The notes under the pieces were generated by a model. That model was not told the DNA's origin. It was given only the letters and a program-made list of their open reading frames with translations, and did no database searches. From Moniliella sp. 'wahieum' (taxonomy: Eukaryota > Basidiomycota > Moniliellomycetes > Moniliellales > Moniliellaceae): 64,000 nucleotides of DNA. Location of the stretch: assembly GCA_003971905.1 (NCBI GenBank), contig RSEE01000002.1, positions 1,178,001 to 1,242,000 of the forward strand, given 5' to 3'. The position numbers and the translations under genes are program-made. This document shows positions 1 to 10,201 of this stretch, in pieces (the first letter of the stretch is position 1; every line of letters begins with the position of its first letter).

Positions 1-1653
1 CCGTCCTAAGGACGTGGGCAAGTTCAAAGCCGAGACAGCGGCGGCGGCTGTGATCGAGATGAACCCAGATCTCAAGGGGAAAATTCAAGCGAGCGAGGAG
101 GGGTGGGGCCTGAATCGGAGGATGTATATGGGATAATGAGGGATGAGTTCTTTGCCCGTTGACGGGAGTGACGAATGCTTGGACAATGTCCAGGCGCGGC
201 AACATGGACCGTCGGGTGTGTACTACCAGAAACCGCTTCTTGATCGGGCACGTTGGGTACTCAAACTAACACTCAAGTTGTTGTTCCCCATTTGACGGAA
301 AGCTACTCCTCTTCGCAAGACCCGCCTGAGAAGTCTATCCCCATGTGTACCCTCAAGAACTTCCCCAACGCCATTGAACACACGATTGCTTGGGCGCGGG
401 AGAAGTTTGACGAGTTCTTTGTCAAGCCTGCGCAGAACGTGAACCAGTACCTCACGACACCAGACTATGTTAATTCGACCCTTCTTCACTCGGGCAGCGT
501 GATCAGCCAGAAGGAGCAAATTCCCAAATTAAGGCTTTCCTTGTGGACGAGAAGCCCATTTCGTTCGCAGCGTGCGTCAAGTGGGCCGGTTCAAGTTTGA
601 GGAGGATTATGCCAACACGATCAAGCAGCTTCTCTATTCTCTTCCCCCTGACGCTCGGACTAGCACGGGCCAATTGTTCTGGTCGGGCCCCAAACGTGCC
701 CCCAAGGCACTCCAGTTTGATCCGAACAATGATCTTCACATTGGCTACGTGATCGCCGCAGCCAATCTCCACGCAGAGAATTATGGCCTCAAGGGAGAGA
801 GGAACCCCGAGGGTTCAAGCGCATCTTGGCTGACGTGCATGTCCCCGCGTTTGAGCCAAAGAGCAACGTCAAGGTCCAGACGAGTGACAATGATCCGGCC
901 CCGTCAGCAGGGGGACGGGAGAGGATCCGACAGAAGAGGAGATTGTTGAAATCGCTATCCAACTTCCCTCTTCCGCTTCTTTGGCCGGCTACCGCCTGAC
1001 CCCCGCCGACTTTGAGAAGGATGTGGATGAGAACTTCCATATTGACTTCATCGCTGCAGCGGCCAATCTACGCGCCGAAAACTACAGTATCCCGATCGCA
1101 GACCGGCTCAAGATCAAGGGGATTGCTGGCAAGATCATCCCGGCTCTGATCACGAGCACCAGTGTAGCGTCGGGTCTGGTGTCGGTGGAGCTGTACAAGT
1201 TGATTGATGATGGGGTCGCTGATGATTCCTCGGACCCGCGCAAGCGCCGCCGTACCATTGAGGACTACAAGAACACGTTTGTCAACTTGGCCTTGCCCTT
1301 TGTCGCTTCCTCAGAGCCGATTGCGCCACCAAAGAACAAGTATTACGACAATGAGTGGACGCTGTGGGATCGGTTCACCATTCCCGGTAATCCTACCCTT
1401 CAACAGCTGATTGATGACTTTGAGAAGAAGGAGAAATTGGAGATCTCGATGGTGTCGTCGGGTGTGTCAATGCTGTTCTCTCCCTTTGCCAAGGACCGCA
1501 AAGAGCGGTTAGGGATGACGATGCGGCAGCTCATTGAGCACGTGTGAAGAAGCCCATCCCGCCTCACGTCCATTGGGTGGTTGTGGAGGTGATGGCCGAC
1601 GATGAGAATGGGGAGGACGTGGAGATCCCTTTCTGAATGTCCAAGTGGTGTAA
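1..1653 (+). CDS. UBA1: Ubiquitin-activating enzyme E1, 3' portion, frameshifted
   Basis: This enzyme activates ubiquitin with ATP and passes it to E2 enzymes in cytosol and nucleus. The window opens inside the gene; about 550 C-terminal residues of a protein of roughly 1,000 are present. Visible in order are [17 protein letters not shown], the catalytic-cysteine segment [15 protein letters not shown] (Cys codon 346-348), [49 protein letters not shown] and [14 protein letters not shown], followed by the ubiquitin-fold domain with GVSMLFSPF and a C-terminal GEDVEIPF. The frame changes near 112, in 140-250, near 520-545, 830, 950, 1548 and 1632. Restoring one base in the T run near 1632 would end the protein at the TAA of 1651-1653; without it a TGA lies at 1634-1636. 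No intron is needed. The identity is certain; the breaks are probably sequencing errors, because E1 is essential. Confidence 0.93.
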
Positions 1654-1834
1654 GATTGGGGGATGTGTGGTTTGAATCAATCACTCCTTTGAGTTTGATC
1701 ATTCTGATGCCAGGGGCTCCGTACTCCGTTCAGATCGTTCAGACACCTGTGGCGTTCGATGTGTCGGAGTTGGAGTGCAATTGGCTTGGCAGGAGCGACA
1801 GCGTTGACGCTTGGCGTGACGTGTGGTGACACGC

Positions 1835-1880
1835 TCTTGAAGCTTGAGACTTGAGAAGCTTGAAGCTTGAGATCTCTGAT
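1835..1880. repeat. AAGCTTG heptad array (degenerate)
   Basis: Four imperfect copies of CTTGAAG/AAGCTTGA run into GAGATCTCTGAT. The unit is the palindrome AAGCTT plus one base. The same motif recurs at 3338, 4292, 4708 and 8527. Confidence 0.75.
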
Positions 1881-2240
1881 AGGTGATTCTGGGATCTGAG
1901 ATCTTGAGATGATCAATCAGATTCAGAGGATCGATGAGATGATCAAATTTCAAACCTCGTATAGCAATCGTCTGTGGGAATGCAGGGCGCTCTGGGCCAG
2001 TGTTTGGCTGAACGGGGAACGTCGGCCGATGAGCTTCTCAGCGGTCAGCGCGCCAGCCTTGAAGAACCAGCGAGTCAAGGCACTGGAGAGGCTTTCCTTT
2101 ATCGTGCGCGTGTATTTTGGAAAAGGGGATGCGTTGATGGCGTTTGTGTGTGGGGATGTCTGTCAATGGCATGTGTGATACGTGGTGGCAGACTCGATGA
2201 CACGATGATGTTTTGAGACAGGCAGCGACAATATGATCAT

Positions 2241-2281
2241 CATGCATCATGCATCATGCATCATGCATCATGCATCATGCA
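2241..2281. repeat. ATGCATC heptad array
   Basis: Five full and one partial perfect copies of the 7-bp unit CATGCAT, that is the palindrome ATGCAT plus C. It is the longest perfect heptad array in the window. Confidence 0.95.
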
Positions 2282-2726
2282 GTATCCGTCAATTCAACAA
2301 CTCTAGATGACTATAGATGTGGATCTGTCCATGTAATTCCATCATGATAAGCGTGCCTGGCCGGGTCGGTTACATTGGCCAAGGCGCCTTAGGCAGTAGG
2401 CCTTGTTGATTATCACCATTTTCCCCTTATTTGTCCAATTTGGCCTCCAAAGCCTCAGGCCTCACGCCTATACTCCGTCGGCTTGTTCCAACACCACAGT
2501 CTCCTCTAGGGGCAAAAGGCTTTAGGCCTTGACAGCCCTCACCGCGATTGCATTGCCCTCTACATTTCCAGAGGTTCTCCACCGAAATCCTTGGGTCCCT
2601 ACGGTCGTAGAGCATTTTTTTTGGCGCGCACACCCTTTGCACGGTATTACGAACTCGTCTTGCTGTGTTGTGCGCGCAATATCTGTTCCACTCTCCAGCC
2701 AAAGAAAAACAGCATTGCAATATCAA

Positions 2727-2829
2727 CCCTGGCGCAATTGGGGGTCCATTGAAATTCTCAGATCTCAGATCTCAGAACCCCTGGCGCAATTGGGGGTCCA
2801 TTGAAATTCTCAGATCTCAGATCTCAGAG
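2727..2829. repeat. 52-bp tandem duplication
   Basis: Two adjacent, nearly identical copies (2727-2778 and 2779-2829) start with CCCTGGCGCAATTGGGGG and end in two AGATCTC heptads each. The near identity suggests a recent duplication. Confidence 0.95.
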
Positions 2830-3337
2830 CCTCTGGGGACCCTGCTCGCGAGGATCGGTCGCATGTGCATCACAATGCACAACCGATGACATTTTCTGTG
2901 GTGTGGTGTTTATTACGTGTACGTGTGCATACGCGTTACGCGCTTAACTACACTGTGATTACGCGTTTTCATCAAATGGCGCTGATGCAGGTCATCAGTC
3001 CTAACCAGCAACCCTAGTCCCACGAGGGACTACACACACGTGTGGCTGTTGTGAGGACTTTTGTAGGCATTGGGGTGGCTTGTGGGCTATACGACCTTCA
3101 CGGGCGCGTTGACTGTTCTCAAGTTTTTGGGCTATCCAGTTGTTTCATCGTTGATTTCCTCAACTCTCTGACTTTGGGGTGGAGGCACCGCGGTTATACC
3201 ATCCTTAGTTGGGGTCGCGCAACAAAACGCGCATTTTCCCACACCACACACAATGGGGTTGTCATTTGGGAGGCACACATATCTGGCACCCGCGGCGGGG
3301 TTAAACAATACATTTATGCGGCTCTCCTTGAAGACGC

Positions 3338-3365
3338 TTTTCAAGCTTCAAGCTTCAACGCTTCG
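3338..3365. repeat. AAGCTTC heptad array
   Basis: Two perfect AAGCTTC units followed by degenerate copies (CAACGCTTC). On the other strand this is the AAGCTTG motif. Confidence 0.85.
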
Positions 3366-3623
3366 AGGACGTCTTCGATCTCTCCAAAGGGCCCCACCCT
3401 CTGGTATCCTGGGAGTACTGATTACACACTGAGTTCAATACTGAGTATAGACTTTTTGACTATGCTGCCACCCACAACACCCGTCCGTGTCATTGAAAAA
3501 CCATGGAATGCCCCTCTGCGGTGTTGCCCTTCACACGGTAAAGATGAACTGGGCTTGAGCTTGAACTACGTTTGAACCTCGAACCAGTGGGTCTTCCAGG
3601 TCTTCCCCGCCGAGCTGCAGGGT

Positions 3624-3654
3624 GGCAGCCTGTGGTTTGTTGCCACAGGCTGCC
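3624..3654. repeat. Perfect 12-bp inverted repeat with 7-nt loop
   Basis: GGCAGCCTGTGG is followed by the loop TTTGTTG and its exact complement CCACAGGCTGCC. About 30 bp downstream lies a TATATATA tract (3685-3692). No gene is evident on either side, so the role is unknown. It could be a decayed promoter or part of a mobile element. Confidence 0.9.
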
Positions 3655-3947
3655 GCTGACCAGGGCGGAGGCCCGACCTCGTGCATATATATAGCCACCC
3701 ACAGCCCTCCCTGGTCTGAAACCTGCCCTGTTCACTACTGAGTAACTGAGTATTCAACTGAATACTGGCTGCATGACGTGCCACTGCGTACACTCAGTAG
3801 TCACTACCAGCGCTCCCTCCCCGCACGGGCAGCCCCACACGCCCATGCCCAATCGGGATCTCTTACTCCACATCACACATGCATCACAGTTCTGCTAGAA
3901 TGGCCTCATCTTTTCTCCACGGTTTTGCCACAAGCAGACCATGCACA

Positions 3948-4107
3948 GGTTATGCATTACGCTGGCCGTGTAGGTCATGCTGGTCGTGTACGTCTTGCTG
4001 ATCGTGTACGTCATGATGGTCGTGTAGGTCATGCTAGTCACTAGTCACATGACGCAGGTCATGCATGTCATGCAGGTCGGCCATGCTTGTCATGCCGGTC
4101 ATGCACA
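3948..4107. repeat. 15-bp-period minisatellite
   Basis: Diverged copies of a unit close to CATGCTGGTCGTGTA run for about 160 bp. The last third is a shorter GGTCATGC repeat. Read as codons, the first part gives a His-Ala-Gly-Arg-Val pentapeptide series, but no gene context supports translation. Confidence 0.8.
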
Positions 4108-4291
4108 CACGGCACTGATCTCAAGCGTATATCTAGGAGGGTGTGCTATATGCACTCTCGGCCAATGAGATCGATGACCTCTCTGACTGTGTGGCTTTCA
4201 GAGCGTCTCTGTGGGACCATTGATACGTTGTCGCGTTGTCCCCGTTGTACCTAGTTTATGATACGTTGTTGTTGAGACACACACACGAAGG

Positions 4292-4313
4292 ACTTGAAGC
4301 TTGAAGCTTGAAG
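4292..4313. repeat. AAGCTTG heptad array
   Basis: Two perfect AAGCTTG units flanked by partial copies (ACTTG and AAG). Confidence 0.9.
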
Positions 4314-4707
4314 TCGATGAGACATGGACCTTAGATCTCATCTGGCACGGAACCGGGTAACGGACTTTTTGGCTCTTCCAGGCTCTCTGTCTTGGATCTT
4401 GCACCTCTTTCTCCCGACACTATCCAAACCAACTGCTAAGTGAGCCTATTGGCCACGGCTCCTTGGTTTTCCCATCCATCCATGCATCCCGGGACGCTGA
4501 CGCTGACCACGGCTCACACATCGCATCGAGTGGCGCAGTGCGAGGTGAGAGGAAGTTCACTAAGGCCTGAGGAAGGCAGATACGCGATAGATGCACTACT
4601 GCGTATTAGATACCGCGGCGGCTATTATGCTCTCGCCGAGCGCTGACGCGTCACCGTGGCGCCGCGGCCCGAGAAAGAGATTGAAAGCTCAATGCACTGT
4701 TCCATTT

Positions 4708-4775
4708 GAAGCTTGGAGCTTCAAAGAGCGCATCATGCATCACCTACTTCAAGAGCTCCAAGCTTCAAGCCTTCA
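4708..4775. repeat. Diverged AAGCTT/ATGCAT repeat patch
   Basis: Scattered copies of AAGCTT with spacers, plus one CATCATGCATCA. It looks like an old, mutated heptad array. Confidence 0.5.
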
Positions 4776-5864
4776 GAAGGCTTTGCATGTTACAGTTCGT
4801 GGCCTGGCGCCGCACCCAAAAGCCCATCGGGTTTAGGTCGGGCAGCCGAGTTGCCGTCTGGCGCCTTCCTCGGTAAATCGGCGTTAGGCACCATATACAC
4901 GCGCTCGGTTTTAATAGAGCGCGTTTCTTTTTTCCCACCCTTAAAAGCTTTGTAAATGCAATGACCACAGCATATGATTAGCTAGTACGGTACTAAAACG
5001 CCATCTATTCGGTTCTCGTGGTGGATGAACGAGTCTGTTGGTCGAAGTGGTTCTCGTGTGCCCCTGCCTAATCGTAATCAGAGCTACAGATTTGAGTCGA
5101 GTTCGACGCGTTCGGAGGTATCTGGTCAAGATTCGCAATGTTTAATGGCGTGTCACTAGTCACTGGCAAGGAGAAGGATATCGCATCGCACCTGGCGGGT
5201 TTGAAACAAACGAGGTGTGGACTGCGTGGAGAGCTGGTCTCGGTTTTAATACCAACTACGACATTCGTGATCGATGGCAAAGACACACGCATCCTATTTC
5301 TCCTTGTTGGGAAGCGAGGAGTGGCATGTGGCGTTTAATTTTCCCGGGGAACTGCATAATGCGGGATGGTGAAGAATCATTTCCATGATATGCAGACGGT
5401 GCATAATTCCCGCCTGGTATCCGTGAGATGCATTTGGCGTATTTGACGGAGCGGGCGTGTCAATGGAAGGCAGTGTCAGCCATTGGGTTCTTCACGATGG
5501 CGCGGTGCACCGCGCTCGCGTGGCTGATGTTGGTCTCATTTCGAAAACAGCAGTCAGTAATGTCCAACGGTCCATGTCAAAAATGTCAACGAGCAGAAAA
5601 ATCAGAGGCAGGCCCGAGGCCTTCCAAACTCTACAACTGGGTCACCAGTCACCGGTCAGGGGCACGGGGCGACCGCAGCCATCCTGCTCTCATCTACCTG
5701 GCTGCCCCCTGCCGTCCGTGGGTTCCCCGGCCGGGATGTCAGCGGCAATGCCCAGCTCTTGCTCGCGGGCCGGGGGCATGGCCCACACGATGTGTGATGA
5801 CATGAACATGTGACGCGACTTTGGCCGAGGCCGTTCGTTCGTCACGCCGATGACCGAGAGCATC

Positions 5865-5898
5865 ATGATCGATGATCGAGGATGGATGATCGATGACC
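5865..5898. repeat. ATCGATG heptad array
   Basis: ATCGATG units with one divergent copy (GAGGATGG). The palindrome is ATCGAT. Confidence 0.8.
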
Positions 5899-6004
5899 GC
5901 GATGGCCACAGTGTTCGGCGTTCGAGGGCGGAGGACCGGTGCGTGTCCTGCCAGAGTCGCGAGCACGGCCGCGTGATGCGGGACGCGTGCCCAGATGGCC
6001 TCTT

Positions 6005-6030
6005 CGGTGACCGGTGACCAGTGACCGGAT
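6005..6030. repeat. ACCGGTG heptad array
   Basis: GGTGACC occurs twice, followed by AGTGACCGG. The unit is the palindrome ACCGGT plus G, with one mutated copy. Confidence 0.8.
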
Positions 6031-6643
6031 GATCGAAATGATCGGAGCAGCAGAGACGCATGACGCTCACCGGTGGGGCCGGTCAGGCTGACCGAGAACC
6101 AATGACCAATCAGTCATCACATTTGCCTCCTCCGAATCAGCGGTTGTGCATCACGCATGGGGCGCCTGATCCCGGTCAGGCGTCGTCTGTCGGCTGCCCA
6201 GGACACGCTGGGGCCTGACTGGTCCCGTGCCCCGCCGCCGGGTGGTCCACGGAGAGCGCGTGTGTGCCGGCCATATTTGGTGCTAACGAGGATAAGCTAC
6301 TCCCACGGGGTAGAAAACTGCATATATCGCAGCCCGCCCCACCCTCCCAGCCGCCGGCCGCCCCCACCTCCTGCCTCCCGTTCTGCTTCCCAGACGCTCC
6401 ACGAGAATTTCGTCGGGCCTGTGCTCATTGGATTGTCTCGCTTCCCTCCCTCTACACCCCTTCATCCGTGTCGCCCTCGCCCTCGCCCTCGCCCGCGCTA
6501 TTAGGCCATGTCTTGTTCCCCGTCCGTGCGCGCCACCCGCCGTCTCTGGCCCATCTCTCCACTCAACTTCACTCTGCCTCCAGCAGCTCCGACAGTCTAT
6601 CCACACCTGACACCCTTGCCAACGCATCCACTCCCCCACCTCG

Positions 6644-7745
6644 ATGGGCTGGCTCTCACCCCTCTCGGACCGCCTGCCGAATAAGGACCAGATTGGCTAC
6701 GCCTCGCCGCACTCCACCCCCGGCCTGTCCAGCTCCACTAGCCTGAGCAACATGAGCCCCGATTTGTTTGCCACGCTGCCCGACAACATGTCCCCGTCGC
6801 TCGGGGATGAAACATACATGCAAGCACCGACGACCACTTCGTCTTTCAACCCTTTCCTCCAATCCAACACCTCTTTCCTGCCCACCCCAACCAACCTTCC
6901 TCAGAATACCAATGCAAGCATGTTTGATTTACTGTTTGCCTATAATTCCGCCGTTCCATCAGTTGCTTTTCCCTCCGTGTCGATCAACTCTCCCCTGCCC
7001 TCGGCTTCGGCGAGTCGTGCGCTGCACCCCTTCGGCCTTTACCGTACCGCCCCTTTCGAGCAGTTGCTTCTCCCCGCTTACCGGTACAGCATTGAGCGAG
7101 TTGGCTGCTGTACGTTCTTGAGTGTCGTCTAGTGTTGTACACGACACGAAGCTGACCCTTTCTTTAGCCCTGGCAAGAGACGGTGGATGAATCTTCGGTT
7201 ACCACCATGACCCCTACCGGTGCCCTTCCCAGGCACATCGGACAATGCCTCCGTCTCAACCCTGAATCTCATCGAATCGCCTACGCAGGAGGAGGGGCTA
7301 GAGCCTTCTCTCTGTGAGAGTGGAGAGGATGCGACGGTCACGGCGGCGACGCCGAGCTTGACCGAGGGCAAATCGATTGCGCCCAGTAGTCCTGGCTCTA
7401 CAGGGGCGTACAAGGAGCGCAGCAACGAGCAAGGCAGCTGGGCTTGTCACGGCACGACGGAGCAAGGTGCGGCGTTCGCCCCCTCGGAGACGGAACCAGG
7501 ACGCACGCTTCCCATGCCCCAAGTGTGGCAAGGTGTTTACCCGCAACTACAACCGCCTGGCACATGAGACGGTCCATGAGCCCGACCATCCGCGGCCATT
7601 TGTTTGTCCCGATGCGTCGTGCCACAAGGCATTCGCACGCAAGTACGATGCCCGCAGACACTACCGTCTCCATATCATCCGTGAGGGTGCGCCTACGGAC
7701 TGGGTGGAACGGATCGTGGATGTCCGCCGCACAGCGAAGCCTTAA
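6644..7745 (+). CDS. C2H2 zinc-finger transcription factor, frameshifted
   Basis: A probable nuclear DNA-binding protein. The C-terminus carries two adjacent C2H2 fingers (about 7515-7672): CPKCGKVFTRNYNRLAHETVH (C-x2-C-x12-H-x3-H) and then CPDASC...HYRLH (C-x4-C-x12-H-x3-H). The second finger has the FARKYDARRH helix seen in Crz1-like and other fungal two-finger factors. The N-terminal part from MGWLSPLSDRL is rich in Ser, Thr, Pro and Asn, as in activation domains. The reading frame breaks near 7125 and again around 7440-7500, so at least two indels or an unrecognised intron separate the two parts. The start is the first ATG that opens the Ser/Thr-rich frame. The finger domain is certain; the extent, start and target genes are not. 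Confidence 0.75.
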
Positions 7746-8526
7746 GCCCGCCTCCTTGCTTTACCCATCTGGCTGCACCCCAATGCTCGCCAGGCTTATC
7801 TAGGTTTGTCATACAGTCGTGTTGTCCATGGCAAGCGCGAGGCCCAACCCTGTTTGTCCACTATTCCGCTATTCTCGTTGCCGTTGGTTGGAGCCTCACG
7901 GACTCGGGTCTGCGACGCAATTCCCCATGCATGCGCATCGTTTTGGGCACGGTCGCGCAATGAAGGGTGGAGGGAGCCGGCGGTCAGGCTGAAGCTGGTC
8001 CAACTGGTCAAGCGTCTAGGTTGTCAAAGAGCATCATAAACACGATATCTCTGAAGCCCCTTTCGATGCGTGCTGCGCCTGCCACCCTATGTCATGTGGA
8101 TCACCTCGTACCAAGCCGTTTGCTTTGGGTCCTCATCGATCATCGTTGGTCGGACTCTTTCCATTCCAACTAATAAGGCCAACCTTCCAGGGAACAAGGG
8201 AAGACCTGAGGCCAGATACCTGATACACTGATAGGATGGCTCCAGTTGTCCGCGTCACGAAAACGAACGAACCCGAGGAGACCTGTGTGGTCTCAATTCA
8301 AATTGTTCCCAGATCGATGATCTTGTACTTTTAGTGCTTCTTTGCCTACGACTAGATGCGTCTTCTCCACTTCTGATTTGATCCTGAGGCCTGATCGATT
8401 GATCCAAGTAGTTAGATAGATGCTGCTGGTTTGTTAGCCTCGGCGTTGCCGTTGTGGCTTAGTGCACCCCTTTCCATTCATCTTCGTGCGCCTCTTTTGG
8501 GCAATGTTGGCCTCAATGCTATTGAG

Positions 8527-8592
8527 CATCAAGCTTCAAGCTTCAAACAGTATGACATGTGACCTGTGACATGTGACATGGGACACGTGACA
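8527..8592. repeat. Adjacent AAGCTTC and ACATGTG heptad arrays
   Basis: AAGCTTC units (8527-8547) are followed within a few bases by a six-copy degenerate array of ACATGTG-like units (8553-8592). Both keep the 7-bp period. Confidence 0.9.
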
Positions 8593-8663
8593 GGGGCGCC
8601 AAGCATGCATATTGAGCACTGAGTCTCAGTACTTTTGTGCTTCCTGCCACCGGGATCAGCAGG

Positions 8664-8715
8664 CCTGAGCGCCTGAGCCAAGCCCTCCGGCCTCAGGCTG
8701 AGGTACCAGCCTGTT
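8664..8715. repeat. AGGCCTG/GCCTGAG heptad cluster
   Basis: AGGCCTGAGCGCCTGAGCC is followed by CGGCCTCAGGCTGAGG on the opposite strand sense. A very similar cluster recurs at 30222-30246, with related ones near 10044, 18701 and 34497. Confidence 0.7.
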
Positions 8716-8883
8716 GCTTGTCCCAGCGTGGGGCCTGTATATACACGTTGAACGTGACGCGTGAGCGTGAACTTTGAACTTGAACTGAACGTTGAATTGA
8801 ACCATTTGCTTTGGATTTGCAAGGCTTAGGATCTAAGATCTAACCCAGGTATAGGTCCGCACACTGATTTGGCATTAGTGCAT

Positions 8884-8902
8884 TACGCGTTACGCGTTAC
8901 GC
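8884..8902. repeat. ACGCGTT heptad array
   Basis: Two perfect ACGCGTT units and a partial third. The palindrome is ACGCGT. Confidence 0.9.
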
Positions 8903-8918
8903 CTCAGGCACCTGTCTC

Positions 8919-8936
8919 GGCGCCAAGCTTGGCGCC
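8919..8936. repeat. Perfect 18-bp palindrome
   Basis: GGCGCCAAGCTTGGCGCC is identical to its reverse complement. It nests the AAGCTT core of the heptad arrays between two GGCGCC palindromes. Confidence 0.95.
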
Positions 8937-10043
8937 AGGCGGGGCAACGGGCTCGTTGCTTCCCGCGGTACGCGGTGAGTCAGCTGGTCAGCCAACGCAT
9001 GTCATCGTGTCGTTGAGAGGTGTCATCGACGTCAGCGTCATTGATCATCTCAATCATCGGACCGACATGTATCATGACTAGTGACTCATGCAACTCACAC
9101 CATCAATATTCAATCGAATCAATCATGGACCATCCTCGTCGCCCTGTCGGCCACATGCAGAGAGAGAAGAGGCGGGGGCATGATCGATAATCGATACCAT
9201 GTAACAGCCAATCACGCTGCCAACCTGAGAGCTTCGCAGTCGACCCAACCAGCCGTCTCACGAATTTATATATCCCCCCATGCCCCGCCACCTCTGCTCT
9301 GCGACTGTCTTCTCTATTGCATCATGCATCATCCTTCAACTTTCAAGCCCACCCATCAAAGATCGACGTGTGCCGTATACTTAACCTGCCTCTCACGTGT
9401 GTGACCTGCGATACACAACAGTGTGAGGGGGAGAGAAGAGAGGCCAGGGCGTACAAGCAGTTTTTGGGGGGTGGCTATTACGTACCGGCCAAAACACACT
9501 CCGACCACCACCTGTTTGTGCATTGTAAAAGGCCATCCAATGGAAGGAACACACTGACAAAAAAATTAGGCGCAAGTATACAATCTCCTGTTGTGAAATG
9601 TGTGCGGGATGGTCTACAGGGAGGTCACGTTTTCAGCCCTGGCGCAGGGACGCTTGCTATTCACGTTATGCTAAATGACACTACCAATCAGCCAAGGCGT
9701 CTCGCGGGTACTACCCAGTTCAGACATGATACGAAGAAAGGAGCGGACGTTTAATACTGTTTAGGCTGCTGCTGCTCCCATGCTGGGATAAAGGTAGGTG
9801 GTACTCTGGGAGACAGCATCCACAGAACAATCAATCACGCAAGCAAGGGGGCCATCCGTTGTTTGCCTCACACAATTAGAGCTCGACAAGCTATTTCGGG
9901 AGATACAGGTACGAGAATCAACAATCTTAAACAGACAGGTATATCACAGTGGTGAACGAGTCTAAACGCACGGTCGAGGCGTGTGAATGATAGGGTAGGG
10001 GCGAAAGGGAGTCAAGAAGAGAGGTAGGAACAAAAGGAACTGT

Positions 10044-10090
10044 CTTATGAGGCCTGAGGTTCAGGCTCAAGCCTGATCGATAATCACCTG
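10044..10090. repeat. AGGCCTG and ATCGAT repeat patch
   Basis: GAGGCCTGAGGTTCAGGCT is followed by CAAGCCTGATCGATAATC. These are degenerate members of the AGGCCTG and ATCGAT families. Confidence 0.6.
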
Positions 10091-10201
10091 TTGAAGAGGA
10101 AGCTAAATTACGGTGCAACGATCCATCCTTAACGCTTCCACGGGATTTCTTGCCCTTCGTCCGCCAGACCCAGACGGTTCTTTCCCTTTTGGATGAACGG
10201 C

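Larger units (their letters stand above)
1654..6643. other. Gene-poor, repeat-rich intergenic region
   Basis: I see no recognisable gene in these 5 kb. Open frames are short, have no family motifs, and run through low-complexity repeats. The stretch holds several 7-bp-period arrays, a 52-bp tandem duplication, a 12-bp perfect hairpin and a 15-bp-period minisatellite, each listed separately. A TATA-like TATAT lies near 6323, about 320 bp before the next gene, followed by a pyrimidine-rich leader. Confidence 0.7.
7746..10201. other. Gene-poor intergenic region
   Basis: No gene recognised. The open frame at 9317-9754 (145 codons) has no family features. Repeats inside are listed separately. TATA-like tracts occur near 8737 and 9263 with no gene behind them. 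Confidence 0.6.

Noticed and set aside
1840-1872. Heat-shock-element reading of the GAAGCTTGAAG repeats
   Set aside because: The elements lack the alternating GAA/TTC inverted triplets at 5-bp spacing that heat-shock factor needs.
3042-3575. 177-codon plus-strand open frame in the repeat-rich region
   Set aside because: It runs through an AAGCTTC array, has no motif, and its composition looks like intergenic DNA.
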